Shown: positions 1 through 12,012 of the stretch, in pieces
How the letters are laid out: each line of letters opens with the position of its first letter
Position numbering within the stretch: position 1 is the first letter of the stretch
Source of the DNA: Azorinus chamasolen
Taxonomy: Eukaryota > Mollusca > Bivalvia > Cardiida > Solecurtidae
Reading direction: 5' to 3'
Assembly (NCBI GenBank): GCA_963576725.1
Contig: OY755236.1
Coordinates: forward strand, 71,704,379 to 71,768,378
Length of the DNA: 64,000 bases
Made by a program: the position numbers and the translations under genes
The notes under the pieces: generated by a model
What the model was told of the DNA's origin: nothing
Seen by the model: the letters and a program-made list of their open reading frames with translations, nothing else
The model's database searches: none

Positions 1-341
1 ACCGAACAGAATTAGAATTAAACCTCTTTTTGATGATGGCTTAAGACAGATTCTACTGTACCAATATACACTATCAACTCTCCTGGGTATTCCTCCCCAT
101 GTAATTATGAATCCACATGAATGAAACAGTGTTAAAGCAATGTTAAACCTGATACAAAGAATCAAATAAAAAGCAGTATGTACCATGGAACAAAATGTAT
201 AATTAGATTTAGATTATTCTACAAAAAAGCAGAGCCTGATGGGACGACTCATACAGAAGCGTTTGGTCTGGACCTACTCTGTTTTCAAATCCGTAAAAAG
301 GTGTAATGAGATAACCAGACCTGTCATTGAGTGCATCATGG
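1..341. other. Intergenic, nothing recognised
   Basis: No coding signal. A short degenerate TTAA-type core (gcagagcctgatgggacgactc) lies near 230-270. Confidence 0.5.
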
Positions 342-548
342 TACAGTAAAACTCTCTATAACGGCCACTAAATTACATCAAGTAGTTTGTATTAAATGCA
401 GGTGGGTGCTTAAAGCAAGGTGAAAGTAAAACAGAACGCTCATATGGGAGCGTTCTGTTTAACTTTCACATTGCTTTAAGCACCCACCTGCCCTAATTAC
501 CAACTAATCAACATAATTTAGTGGTCGTTATAGAGAGGTTTTACTGTA
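342..548. repeat. TA-A foldback MITE
   Basis: Full palindrome, TACAGTAAAACTCTCTATA to its inverse. The arms pair through the central GAACGCTCATATGGGAGCGTTC. Confidence 0.85.
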
Positions 549-2670
549 CCAGTAATCGGTGAATATTTGGAAATCTTTGACCACCTTTTTGCAACAGCTT
601 AGATCTATATCTAAATGAGACTCCGATTAAATCAGCGTCTCATCAGAATTCAAACTGTTTGACAATTTGACCATTGTTGGTTTTTTAACCCTAGAAAACA
701 GGAACGTTGTATATAATCTACCACTTTAAAAACTTATAGCAGACTACAAAATTTGCAAACGACACTACATGTGGCAGTTCTGAGTCTAATGCTCTGATTT
801 CAGACGTCAACAGGCGGTAAGATCACCATGATGTCTGACGTCACCCCACACACAGTCACGTGCTACCACGCAACGACGTTAGATAATAAAAGGTAGGTCG
901 ATAGTTAGTTATAGGCGGGGCGACTGTATGGGCTTACGAATATTTTCTCTTCTTCATGAATATTTCTGCAAGAAATATTGACACCATGTGTATGAATTGC
1001 TATTATTTCACACAGGAAAGTTGGCTCTTAACAGAAAGAGCAGAATTAGAATTAAATTACTCCATAGCGAATGTAGCAGAGCCTGATCAGATATCCCTTG
1101 TGAATATGTGAAATGAATGGTTAATATATGCCTACACTGTGAAGTAGGAATGAAGTGACACCGTTACATACTCTGCCACATTGATTTTATTATTGTATTA
1201 CGGACGAGAAACAAGTAGATGGCACTGTAATTGAGTATTACATTGTGTTTTATGGGTTACCGCCGTTTATACATGTATTACTTAATCCTGATTGATCTAT
1301 CGCTGTTTTCTCGCTGCTTCTTTTATCAGGTAAAAATACGAATTTCAATTCTTAGTGTACATTCTAGCACCTGGTGTATCTTTTTGATTACCTTAGCCGT
1401 TTACCATACATAAAAGAACACACGCAACATGCTCACAAACTCGCAGTTTTTTTCTTGCTCGACTTTATTAGTACATCGACTCAAACACAACATTAGTGCA
1501 CAATCGACCGTGAAGACGCGACAGAGCGACTGGAAAGCATTGTTCATTCCCTCTCATTACGCGGACTTAAATGTCATATGAAACAAGATAGTTCTAAACG
1601 CATTTTAACGCATTCCTAAACAGATCAGACCCAAATCAGACGGCCCCTGCAAGAGCCGTCTGATCAGGGTCTGCTTTGATGGCTTAACCTTTTCCTCCAT
1701 AAATACGCCTTTCTGCGCCTCTATAAAATCACCTATTGAAATTATTGTGATAAATTCTTGTTTATAATGTCATTATAGTTTTTCAGCCTATTAGTATTCA
1801 TAAATAACTATTACTTATATAAATATTCATTACGTAATGGACTAACTTACTAAATCTGAATACCAGAAATGTATCTCTTATCTGGCAATATCATGTTTCG
1901 TTACAGGAAAGACTTCCGTCTGTTGCGAGGCACGCCGGGTAATCCCAGTAAACCCCAGGTACATCCGGTGGTTTGGTTTACCAGGCAGGTGCAATTATTG
2001 GTAGGTATCATATGATGTTCATGGCAAGTTTCTTTGAATACTTACCATTTCTAAATGTGCTCGCCGACGTTCTATGCTCATAAAAAATATACATGTACGT
2101 CAACACTGTACTCCAAAACATGTGTCCATATATCACAGGACACGGATGTCCCACTTACGTATGACTGAGATGTAAAAAATCACCAAAGCATTGTAAAACA
2201 TAAAAGGGTAAGGCTTTATAATAAATACATATCAATGTTGGACTCTTTAACCCTTTCAAAGCTTTCAATGGACTATTCCAAACTTCAAACAGGTCATGCT
2301 TACCGCGAATACTCAGGGATTTGTATTAAAAAGTTTAACAAAATTGTCTGCCTTAAAACGCGTATCTATGGGGCAAAGGGTTACGAAATAAATAGATTTC
2401 GCAGATTTCGTGAAGGGAACGCTTTTACTTCCTTACAACCGTTTTTGAAACACAAAACAGAAAATAATTTTTCAGTAGCTTAATGGATACCGAAGCTATG
2501 TTAGTAAATTGGTCTTGGTATATACTGTTATCAAGGGCATTAAAATACCTATTTATAGAGTAAATGATTACAGTCTACACATACACCGTAACTTTCACGG
2601 AAAGAAATAGTCCTTACTCTTTCGCTGATAGAGTGAATTTATCATCTTTGTAAATAATGTGGTGCACTGA
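549..2670. other. Intergenic, mostly unique AT-rich sequence
   Basis: No gene recognised. A degenerate TTAA-type core palindrome (cagacggcccctgcaagagccgtctg) is near 1637. The stretch at 2235-2483 reads as a short open frame without recognisable similarity. Confidence 0.4.
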
Positions 2671-2832
2671 TTAACCCATTCTCTCATAGGCTATTTTATA
2701 CCAAACCTCTTTGAATTGTTCTTCTGAAAAGGAACATTTACTAGAGAAAAGATAATTTTTAGAACTGTGTAGTTTTAAAATCATTGTGATAAATAGAGCC
2801 TATGATCCTATCACAATGGTTTCAAAATGTAA

Positions 2833-2987
2833 TGTAACCGGGTGTTCTTATAAAGAAACATACCCGCTCAGACCGGGGATCGAACCCGGGTCGCCAGGTT
2901 CGCAGTCATGCACTCTACCACGTCGCCATAAAAGCGCGCTTGTACAGCAAGGCCGTACAAGTGATGATAAACCTACACACTGTGACA
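2833..2987 (-). repeat. 3' LTR of the miniature element
   Basis: 155 bp, base-for-base identical to 3094-3248 by eye. Confidence 0.75.
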
Positions 2988-3093
2988 TACTCCCCCGGCA
3001 AGTTGAAATTCGTCCCGAATTTCCATGGGTATGAGAACGACTGGGAATCGAACTCGGAGCTCATACAGTCACAGTCCCATGTTGGGCGCCAAA

Positions 3094-3248
3094 TGTAACC
3101 GGGTGTTCTTATAAAGAAACATACCCGCTCAGACCGGGGATCGAACCCGGGTCGCCAGGTTCGCAGTCATGCACTCTACCACGTCGCCATAAAAGCGCGC
3201 TTGTACAGCAAGGCCGTACAAGTGATGATAAACCTACACACTGTGACA
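3094..3248 (-). repeat. 5' LTR of the miniature element
   Basis: 155 bp; the primer-binding-like site TGGCGCCCAACATGGGAC follows it at about 3091-3074 on the minus strand. Confidence 0.75.
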
Positions 3249-3515
3249 TAACTTTTACAGAGGCGTCAAAATGTGTCAGTGTGAGAAAATAGGGTTAACC
3301 GGGTGTCCCATCAGGCTCCACATTCATTGTGTGTTAAACAAAGAAGTTGGGAGAAAATGGTGACGCCGGGTTCTCAGCGTCTTCTCGGGATCAAAGCTGT
3401 TTGACGCTCTCGCTTTGATAAGAAATTCAAGAAAAAATGACTGAGAATTGTAACAGACGACAATCCTAGCAGATGACAATTACTGAACGTGCAAAGAGTT
3501 CATCCTTTACCTAAT

Positions 3516-3671
3516 ACAGTAAAACCCCGCTAATGCACCCACCTAAAAGATGTATACTTCTGGGTGCTATATGCATGTGGTAGCTTAATACAGGACAAAA
3601 GTAATGCAGAAAGCTCCTCTAGGAGCTCCTCATGTTTATTCATTAAGTGGTCATATTAGAGGGATTCTACT
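3516..3671. repeat. TA-type foldback, eroded
   Basis: TACAGTAAAACCCCGCTAATG left end; centre gcagaaagctcctctaggag; right end ggtcatattagagggattctac has decayed. Confidence 0.6.
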
Positions 3672-3675
3672 TTGG

Positions 3676-3877
3676 AATTTCCATTTCACGCCTTTGAAAA
3701 CAGTAGACCAGTTCAGGCGGCTAATGAGGGAGCCGTCTGATCAGGGTCTGTTCTGTTTGCTGTATGTATATAGAACTGGTTCTGCCACAGACAAACTATT
3801 CACACTGTTTGTAAGAAATTCAGCTAATTAATATTATATATTTTTTCTTACGTGAATATTCATGGAGTAAAGTGTTA
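3676..3877. repeat. TTAA-A MITE, left end truncated
   Basis: Core gggagccgtctgatcagggtc and right tip gaatattcatggagtaaag. Confidence 0.7.
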
Positions 3878-4186
3878 AACCGGATATTTAATTCAATGTT
3901 CCTTTTCATAATGTTGCGGACCAATGGAATATGTTGTGCTAATTTTACCATGCACCTATCTTTTCATATATTTATTACTTCCTCAATGTTGGGTTCATTC
4001 TTCATTTTCTATTTGGTCGGTCTAGGCCTAATGCAATATACTTTATCTCCATTAGGGTAACAATACATTTGAGATAGAAATGGATAACCCCCTCAACGGC
4101 GGCTGGACGGCTTTCTTCATACAGGTACGTAGAATCTCATACCCATAATGCACCACAAGGACATTTTATATTTTGTTTTTCAGTTT

Positions 4187-4500
4187 GGCGATGCAGGTGC
4201 GGCTCCAGGATTTCAGATTGTTTTTAATTTTTAATTATTATTTTTTTTTTTTTTTTTGGGAGGGTGAATTTTTTTTGGAGGGGGCGGGCGTAGATATTTA
4301 TGTTTGATGAAACTAAATACTGTGTTTGTAATACATGTTGAAAAATTGGGTAAGGGAAATGAAAGGCTCAGAATAGATCATTGTTTTATTGACTTTTAGT
4401 ACATCTAGATCTAAAATATTACTAAAGAAGTTTGTTTGGGCAATTTTAGAGGGGGGCGTACGCCTGCTCCGTCCCTCTAAATCCGCGCCTGCGATGTGCC
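4187..4500. repeat. Possible short transposon with GCAGGYGCGG inverted ends
   Basis: Left gatgcaggtgcgg..ggattt and right aaatccgcgcctgcgatg are imperfect inverted repeats around a T-rich and G-rich centre. Confidence 0.4.
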
Positions 4501-4859
4501 CCGCTAGAGCGACCACTTTATGAATATAAATGTTTTACAAGCAGGTGGTTGCTTTACCTTTACATTCATACAAACGTGTTTTCACACATCTACAAATCGA
4601 GCAGACCCAGATCAGATGGCTCCTATAGTTTGCCAATGGAATTTGATTGATCTGTTTCTTTAGTTCTAAAATGGCTACAATGTTTGGCAATGGACATTCA
4701 TTAGGTATTGAAATTTGGAATAAACATAGAGCAGGGAAATAGTGCGAAAGTAATGCAGAACATTCCTGCAATGGCTTTCTGTATAATTTCCGTCCTGCAT
4801 TAAGCTAGATCTACCATCTAGCTTTAATAATGTACTCCACAGACACTACTTTACAAACA

Positions 4860-5240
4860 GAGTAGATCCTGGGAGGTCCCTTCCTTATGTCATCAACCTT
4901 TCTGCTGTCAATAGTGAGGTTGTGATTACATATGCAAACAGTTTGGATACGGCGTCTCTTAAGGATCCAAACAGTTTGATGATGTGGTTATGTTTCTTGA
5001 AAGAAAATAGAAGAAAATTAAAAAAGACACATGAAAATGCTCTCAGACGACAAACTTTGCAGACGAATTACGTGGCAGCGAAAGAGTTCGTGATAACCTA
5101 TGCAAACAATTTGTGTGCTAATAAACGAGTGTCTCATCGGGACCCATACTGTTTGACCCACTGGTTGTAGTTTTTGAAGAAACATGGAAAAAAAACAGTT
5201 CAAAAATGTAGCAGACGACAATGTTTTGCAGACGACAACA
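4860..5240. repeat. Degenerate tandem palindromic units (tgcaaacagtttgg type)
   Basis: Repeats of ttacatatgcaaacagtttgg, ccaaacagtttg and gcagacgacaa. It reads as short open frames but is repeat-derived. Confidence 0.5.
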
Positions 5241-5416
5241 ACTCAGTGTGTATTTTTCAGGCCACGTTCGCCGGGGTGGAGGACTCGGTGCTGGAGTTCA
5301 CTACTCAGACGCTCGTCATACCCGATACCTACCCATTCCAGGACTGTCATGGGGACTCATGCCGTGGAAATCTCTTGTGAAACCCCTTTCTTAACACTCG
5401 TATTTTTCTATCTTAA

Positions 5417-5417
5417 C

Positions 5418-5448
<31 letters not shown>

Positions 5449-5452
5449 ACAC
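5417..5452. repeat. (C)n(AC)n microsatellite
   Basis: A run of about 17 C followed by about 9 AC units. Confidence 0.95.
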
Positions 5453-5459
5453 GCCAATA

Positions 5460-5680
5460 ACTGCTACAGACACGACTTTTTGCACCTTTACAAACACTGT
5501 AACCCAGATCAGACGGATCTTGTAAGAGCCGTCAGACCAGGGTCTGTTGTTTGCTTATGCAATAACAAAGATCAGCTATTGTATAAATCCCCTTTTCGTG
5601 ATGCTAATATAAAAATTCAGCTAATTAATATTCACTCGGTCATTATTTCTGACCTGAATATTCATGTAGTAAAGGGTTAA
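5460..5680. repeat. TTAA-A MITE
   Basis: Core cccagatcagacggatcttg and right tip tagtaaagggttaa; left tip lost into the adjacent microsatellite. Confidence 0.7.
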
Positions 5681-5736
5681 CGTATTCACTCATAATGCCA
5701 GTGTCTGGTGTGTGAAAGGTAAAAATAGTGCACTTT

Positions 5737-5943
5737 GCAGAAAAACCTCTCTATAACGTCCACTAAATTGTGTTAATTAGTTGGTATTTTTGGCAGGTGG
5801 TTCCTTAAAGCAAAAAGAAAGTAAAACAGAACGCTCCAATAGGAGCGTTCTGTTTTACTTTCACCTTGCTTTAAGCATCCACCTGCCTTTAACACAAAAT
5901 ACTTGATGTATTTTAGTGGTCGTTATAGAGATGTTTTACTGTA
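5737..5943. repeat. TA-A foldback MITE
   Basis: Palindromic; centre gaacgctccaataggagcgttc; right end gttttactgta. Confidence 0.85.
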
Positions 5944-5997
5944 TATTGAGGTCAGAAAAGGTAAACTGTACTTATCATTCACGTCATATCTGAATTT

Positions 5998-6250
5998 GAC
6001 CCTTTACTCCATGAATATTCATGTAGGAAATAATGACATTATGAATATCAAGTAGATTAATTGTTATAATAAGCACATGGGCACAGGCATTTTCGGCCAT
6101 GACAGAAACTGTATAATCATATCTATATTCGCCTATATTATAAGCAAACAGAGTAGACCCTGATCAGATGACTCCTGCATAAGCCGCCTGGTCAAGATCT
6201 ACTCTGTTTTCAACGTCGTAGACAGGCGTGTCTATGGAGTAAAGGGTTAA
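5998..6250. repeat. TTAA-A MITE
   Basis: Both ends clear: gaccctttactccatgaata ... tatggagtaaagggttaa. Confidence 0.85.
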
Positions 6251-7225
6251 CTAGATAAACTCTTCATGTAATAGGTAAATGCTAGATTATCTTTGCTAAA
6301 GAGAGAGTTATGCTGTATTTTCTTTGACAAGCGGGTGGAGCTTATCCAGTGTTTATACATTCATCTTCCTTATTTGTTTTGTATTTTCGATTCATTATTA
6401 ATTGATAACAGCTTGAATCACTCCGAAAGAAGAAATTTCGGCATCATACATTATTATTATTTTAGTAGTATTATTACGGTTAGCCATTTGTGTGATAGAG
6501 TCGCCTTTGATGCTTTCGCAAAGAGGGTAGATCTAGATCAGACTGCCCCTGTGCCAATATGTGCAATGAATATATGTATTGTCAATTCGCGAATGTGTTT
6601 GAAATCTTTATAGTTTTATTGTATCTTATTCTTTTTGCCAGTGTTACAATAGTGAGTAATATATAGTAAAGCCTCTCTAAAGAAGTACAATTCTACGTCT
6701 TGTGCCATTTATTTCCATAATATCTAAGGAAACCTCATTTAGATCTTACTTTGGGACCCAACCATTGTTCATGTGTAGAGTGACAAAGCAAACAAAATAT
6801 TTGCGGACATAAATCATTGACATTGATGGGCCCAGCAAACAGTGCATGCCCTGCTCAGAGGGCCCCATTATGAGTCCTCTCATCTGGATCCGGGTCTACA
6901 CTGTTTGTCTGTGCCCGTTTTAAGCATGGTAGCTTACTACATGACGAGAGTTATCCCGAGAGCTCTCACAGTGGCTTTCTGTATAACTTTTGTCCTGCAT
7001 TAAGCATCTACCTTCTTTTTACCCGTACAATGCGGGAAACGCGTCAGTGGTGTCCTTTGCAAACAGTGTAGACCCTAGAGTGAACCACTCATCAGGGTCT
7101 ACACTGTTTGTCATGTTACACTTTTCTTTAGAAAATCCCTGAATATTCACCTTAAGCTGGACCTGTTTGAATTTTGGAATAGTCCATTTGAAGATTCATC
7201 GTTGTAAGGGATAAAACTACCAATG
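6251..7225. other. Intergenic with core fragments only
   Basis: TTAA-D-like core near 6835-6910 and TA-B-like core near 6930-7010. The open frame at 6293-6613 overlaps degenerate MITE sequence and looks random. Confidence 0.4.
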
Positions 7226-7356
7226 TACAGTAAAACCCCGCCAAACTGGACATTAGATTTAGTATAAATATTGGTAATTTTGACAAGTGGCAGCTTAATG
7301 CAGAGTGAAAGCTCTTACTGTATATTTACATGGTCGCTTTAGAGAGGTTCTGTAGT
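7226..7356. repeat. TA-type foldback, internally deleted
   Basis: TACAGTAAAACCCCGCCAAAC left end; tttagagaggttctgtagta right end. Confidence 0.6.
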
Positions 7357-7410
7357 ATAAACCATCCGCTGTCAAACATATTAGTCTCATTGTGTGCAAT
7401 AAATATGTAT

Positions 7411-7616
7411 GCAGTAAAACCTCTCTATAACGGCCACTAAAGTGTGCTAATTAGTTGGTATTTAGGGCAGGTGGTTGCTTAAAGCAAGGTGAAAGTAAAA
7501 CAGAACGCTCCTATAGGAGCGTTATGTTTTACTTTCACCTTGCTTTAAGCATCCACCTGCCTTTAACACAAAATACTTTATGTAATTAAGCGGTCGTTAT
7601 AGAGAGGTTTTACTGT
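7411..7616. repeat. TA-A foldback MITE
   Basis: gcagtaaaacctctctataa to agagaggttttactgt; centre gaacgctcctataggagcg. Confidence 0.85.
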
Positions 7617-8283
7617 GGGCAATTCACTTATTTTATTAAAAATGTTCACCGATGTTACTGCCAGTGTTGCAACTGGAAATAAAATATGTATATGCATTTA
7701 ATATTGATGCGTTGTGTGATGTTGATATCTATTCCTGATTTTGATGCCAGAACAGAACAGAAACTGTATTAGCAATTTGTACATTAAGTACCTCATTGCA
7801 ACATATGTGTTTATACCATGTCTATTCCGATAACACTTTGCACGCTAGCGGCGACGTTTTGATTACCTATGTCATCAATCGCAGGAGCGTAGCTGAATCC
7901 GACAGCCATGTACGCACTGTGCCTATTGTGGTCTAAGGGCAAGCGGCTATTGCCTTATATATGTATAATATGTCAATTTTGTAGCTAATGCATATAAACA
8001 AACACAATGCAATTACAAACAAAACACCAATATATACACCCCGTATGCAAAATTGGCAAGGGAGTATTAAGAAATGAAAATAAAGCAGTTTAAAATTTGC
8101 CTCGCACAGAGCTAAAGTAAACATGAGCCACAACTAGAGAAGACTGTCCTTGGATATGTTGATTGATTTGCATACAATGTAGACCACTACCATCTGACAC
8201 GTCAAACGCCCAGAACTTTGTCAGAGATGACATTATTGTATCATGCGGCGTGCAACTTCAAACCATATATTTTACTACCAATT
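7617..8283. other. Intergenic, nothing recognised
   Basis: AT-rich sequence without repeat structure or coding signal that I can see. Confidence 0.4.
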
Positions 8284-8527
8284 TGACCATTTGCTCCATA
8301 AATACTCTTTTCACGCCTTTGCAAACAGACTAGACCCAGATCACTATTCTATGAGCTATCTGGTCAGGAACTGCTCTGTTTGCTAGAGCAATAATATACA
8401 TATGAACCGTCAGCTTCTGTCACAATAAAACGCCATTTTGTTCATAGTGCAATTACAAAGTTTCGGTGAATTGATATCCATGGATGTCATTATGTCTTGC
8501 CTGAATATTAATGGAGTAAAAGGTTAA
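8284..8527. repeat. TTAA-A MITE
   Basis: gaccatttgctccataaata to taatggagtaaaaggttaa; core partly eroded. Confidence 0.8.
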
Positions 8528-8945
8528 TCAAAGAATGTTTCCAGACTACATAAACTGCTGTCTTTTCCATAAAATTAAAATTAAAATTTAACGCAGGATT
8601 AACCCTTTCACTGTTCTGTTTATATTTCAAATTTCAGAACCTACTGAATATTCATTAAGAAAATTGTTAAAATGAAACATATAGAAGGTGGTACATTGTA
8701 GCCATTTTAGAAAGTAAAGTAATAGATCTACCAAAGCCCATTGACAAACGGAGCAGATCCTGATGAGACGGCTCCTATATACCTTGGGCCTACTCTGCTT
8801 TCAGGTGAGTGAAAACACGTTTATATGAAGGAAAGAGTTAAAATTATGCAGAAAGCCCCAATATGAGCTTTCTGCATAACATTGTACTGCTTGAAGCAAC
8901 CATCTGCTTTGAAAAGCATTAATGAATATTTCAGTTAGTGTTCCT

Positions 8946-9194
8946 TTAACCCTTTCCCTTATATAGACGTGTTTTCACGCATTTGCAAACAGAGTAGATC
9001 AAGATCAGACGGCTCCTAGAGGTGCCGTCTGATCAGGGTCTGCTCTGTTTGCTAATAAAATTTGATAGAACTGATCTTTACTTTCTAAAATGCCTACAAT
9101 GGTCCACCTTCCATATTTCTTTATAACTATTGTGTTAATGAATATTCAGTAGGTATTGAAATTTGGCCTAAATACAGAACAGGGAAAGGGTTAA
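8946..9194. repeat. TTAA-B MITE
   Basis: TTAACCCTTTCCCTTATATA to acagggaaagggttaa; core atcagacggctcctagaggt. Confidence 0.88.
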
Positions 9195-10904
9195 GAAATG
9201 TACAGTACTACAACCCCTTTAAATGATGAACGCATACAGGCTAATTGTTAGCCATGAGAGGGTTTTTCATTTTTTATGCATGTATACATAAAGTTTGTAA
9301 GCACAAAGTAATTCCAAATCATCTTACTGTGGAAAAGCAATATGTTTTATATCAACAGAGCTCCAGATAAGGTGCGTAAATCAAATTAATATATTTTCAA
9401 GTATAACTTTTTCATTTCTCCACGTAACCCCATTTCGTCACGAAGAGACGATTCTAACGAGTAGTCACAACATAGGGTTTGGTGGAGAAATAACGATTTT
9501 AGTATTTGAGTACGCACCGTTATCTGTAGCTCTGTAAATATTATACACATAGTTTGTAAACTCAAAGCAAAACCAAATCGTCGTACTATAGAAAAAAACA
9601 ATAGATGTCTTTAAAGGCGGGCGGTTGCCTAATGAAGGGCGAAAGTAATAAAGATATTTTCTGTTTCAGCTTTCTGCATAATTTTCCTCTTGCATAAAGC
9701 TGCCCCGTGACTCTCTGCTAGCGGCTAAACTGTGATTACCTGTGCACAGAGATTGGATCCAAATACGACGTCTCGTCAGGATCTAAACTCTTTGGCCCCG
9801 TGGCCATGTGCCATTATGAAAATCAATCTGATTAATGTTCATGGTGTTCATATTTCTTGCATGAATAATCACGGAGTAAAGGGTATAAAAATGTACATAT
9901 CTGTTATACAACCATGTGTACTTAGATCTACTGTAAAACCTCTCAAAATCTGAAACAAGGTGAAAGCGTATGTAGGTATTGAGAAGTAGATAAATGTGTG
10001 TGTGTGGGGGGGGGGGGGGGGGGGAGGGTTATAAAGTAGGTAAATTTGTGGGGTGACGGTTATTGTATGATGACTGAAATACATGTATTGCAGAACGTGT
10101 TTGGGGACAATCAGTTTCCTCCAGCATTTACCCGTTCTGTCCGGTTGCGTATTTCTGATTTCATTTACAGACTTTATGGATCCAGATGGGACGCCGTGTA
10201 ACTCAATGTCTCAGCGGCATCCAACCTATCAGACACTAGGATCACGTTTCTATAAAAATATTTTAAGAAATAATGCCTTTTACGTATAAAAATCGGCAAT
10301 TATCGTTTTACATGAAAGGTTCACTGGGCTGATACAAGAAGTTTTATAGCTATTTGCCGAAATTTAAACAAAAGCATTAACATATCATTCATTACAACAG
10401 TGAGAAGAATACCTGTAATTTAGAAAGTCCAGTAAGAGAGAATTTCATATAATATATAATAAGATAAATTTCATTTAAAGTAAGTTACTATCGAAACATA
10501 AATATTTTCTATAAAGCTATTGTCTGACAAAGCACAAATATTTCGCTGAATGGGTTAATCCATTCCGGCATAGTTCTTAGTTGGTTATTGGCATTGTTCA
10601 CCTTCAGGCTTACTTTAAGAGGTTGGGGAAAGTATGTTATAGCATTGCAATAATGTTAAGCAGGATACTGCCATTCCATAACATGTGTAGTTTACTTGTA
10701 TTAAACTTTGCCTGCAGATGGACATGGCAATATGCAAATATAAAGTATGCTTGAAGTTTATTGTTGAAAACAAAATCGTTTAAATATGTGTGTTTCTTAT
10801 ATACCGGTATCACTACCCGTATATGTGATCTGATAATAAAGATACATTTTAAATATGAATTCAGAAAACATCGTTCATGTTTATCTCAGCTTAGGGGAGT
10901 TTTA
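9195..10904. other. Intergenic, mostly unrecognised
   Basis: Includes a TA-B core fragment (about 9610-9710), a tgtgcacagagattggatcc palindrome fragment (about 9735-9800) and a (TG)n(G)n run. No gene seen. Confidence 0.4.
9994..10026. repeat. (TG)n(G)n simple repeat
   Basis: TG repeats running into a long G tract; it mirrors the CA/C tract at 5417. Confidence 0.9.
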
Positions 10905-11120
10905 TCCTTTACTTCATATATACGCCTTTCTACGCATTTGTAAACAGAGAAGACCCAGATCAGACGGATCCTATAGGAGTCGTGTGACCAGGGTCTGCTC
11001 TGTTTGCTTATGATATAATATAGATATGATTCTACAGCGTCTGCCATGGATAAAAATTCCTATGTCTATGTGCTATTATAACAATTAATCTAATTAATAT
11101 TCATGACGAGGTAATGGTTA
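10905..11120. repeat. TTAA-A MITE
   Basis: atcctttacttcatatatac to attcatgacgaggtaatggttaa; core cccagatcagacggatccta. Confidence 0.78.
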
Positions 11121-11829
11121 AGTGCGACTTTTATCTCTTTCAATCTTGAACGATCAAAGTGGAACAACCCATCAGTATTTAACAATAGAGTCCACTAAGT
11201 ATGAAATGCTTAAACCTGCTAGAAGATCTTGAACGGCATACAGTGGTTGTGCAGCCCCTGGTGAGATGGTTTCTCTAGAAGTCATCTGATCTGGATCTGC
11301 ACTGTATGTATATGATAGTAAGTGTGTTACACGGGTTGAAAGTATTAGGGTCACATTTTCAGACGTTTTCTTCAAAATTAAATCCAATATCGCTTGACAG
11401 TATTTGACCTGCGTTTGCTATTAAAACCGATTGCTACAATGAAGTTAGATGTGCATTATTGGGAGATTTGAGGGCACGAGCTGCCCGGCAAGAGGCCATA
11501 AGTGAATGTTATCCCAAATGCGTTGCACTTTGTATCAAAGTATAATTAGAGTCAACCTGCAATGCCAGCCCGACATGAAAACATCTCTGCATTCACCCAT
11601 GCTACCCTGTTGCATAACATCTGGCGGACCTAGCAACAACAGACAACAATCTTATATCATGACATTGGTTTATTTATGCATTATGTACAATTAAGGTTCA
11701 GGTTTGGCTCTGTTGGGCATGGTTCCTGATCCCACCATGCTAGCTCACTTGGCTAGCAGGTACACCGGGCAACTTGTCGTGTAGGGGCGACCTTTGACAG
11801 CCATCCGCATCGGTATACCAAATTATTAG
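11121..11829. other. Intergenic, nothing firm recognised
   Basis: A degenerate TTAA-D-like core lies at about 11210-11320. The rest, including a GC-richer piece at 11700-11820, is unassigned. Confidence 0.35.
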
Positions 11830-12012
11830 CCCCAGAAGGCTTCCCCGAAAGGCTTCAAAATATGCCCCAAAAGGCTTCAAAATATACCCCAAAAGGCTTC
11901 AAAATATGCCCAAAAAGGCTTCAACATATGCCCAAAAAGGCTTCAAAGTATGCCCCAAAAGGCTACAAAATATGCCCCAAAAAGGCTTCAAAATAAGCCC
12001 CAAAAGGCTTCA
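11830..12012. repeat. Minisatellite, 22-23-bp unit
   Basis: About eight copies of CCCCAAAAGGCTTCAAAATA-tg with few changes. Confidence 0.9.

Larger units (their letters stand above)
2833..3248 (-). mobile_element. Miniature LTR retroelement (TRIM-like) with tRNA-like LTRs
   Basis: Two identical 155-bp direct repeats (2833-2987 and 3094-3248) flank 106 bp. Read on the minus strand, each repeat runs TGTCACAG...GGTTACA; the 5' LTR is followed by TGGCGCCCAACATGGGAC (a primer-binding-site-like sequence two bases in), and a polypurine run GGGGGAGTA precedes the 3' LTR. Each LTR holds a Pol III-like box A (TGGCGACGTGG) and box B (GGTTCGATCCC). No coding capacity. The apparent target duplication is only TAA. 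It lies inside a TTAA-C MITE. Confidence 0.75.
2671..3298. repeat. TTAA-C MITE split by a miniature LTR element
   Basis: Left tip TTAACCCATTCTCTCATAGG at 2671, right tip ...ATAGGGTTAA at 3298. The right part resumes cttttacagaggcgtcaaaa after the 416-bp insert at 2833-3248. Confidence 0.75.

Noticed and set aside
2866..2935. Functional tRNA gene
   Set aside because: Box A and B are present, but the sequence lies in both of a pair of identical LTR-like repeats and no proper acceptor stem is seen; treated as a tRNA-like promoter inside the element.
5184..5525. 113-residue open frame
   Set aside because: Runs through the C/AC microsatellite (poly-Pro/Thr-His) and a MITE core.
6293..6613. 106-residue open frame as a gene
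   Set aside because: Covers degenerate MITE sequence, has no recognisable similarity, and AT-rich DNA of this length gives such frames by chance.
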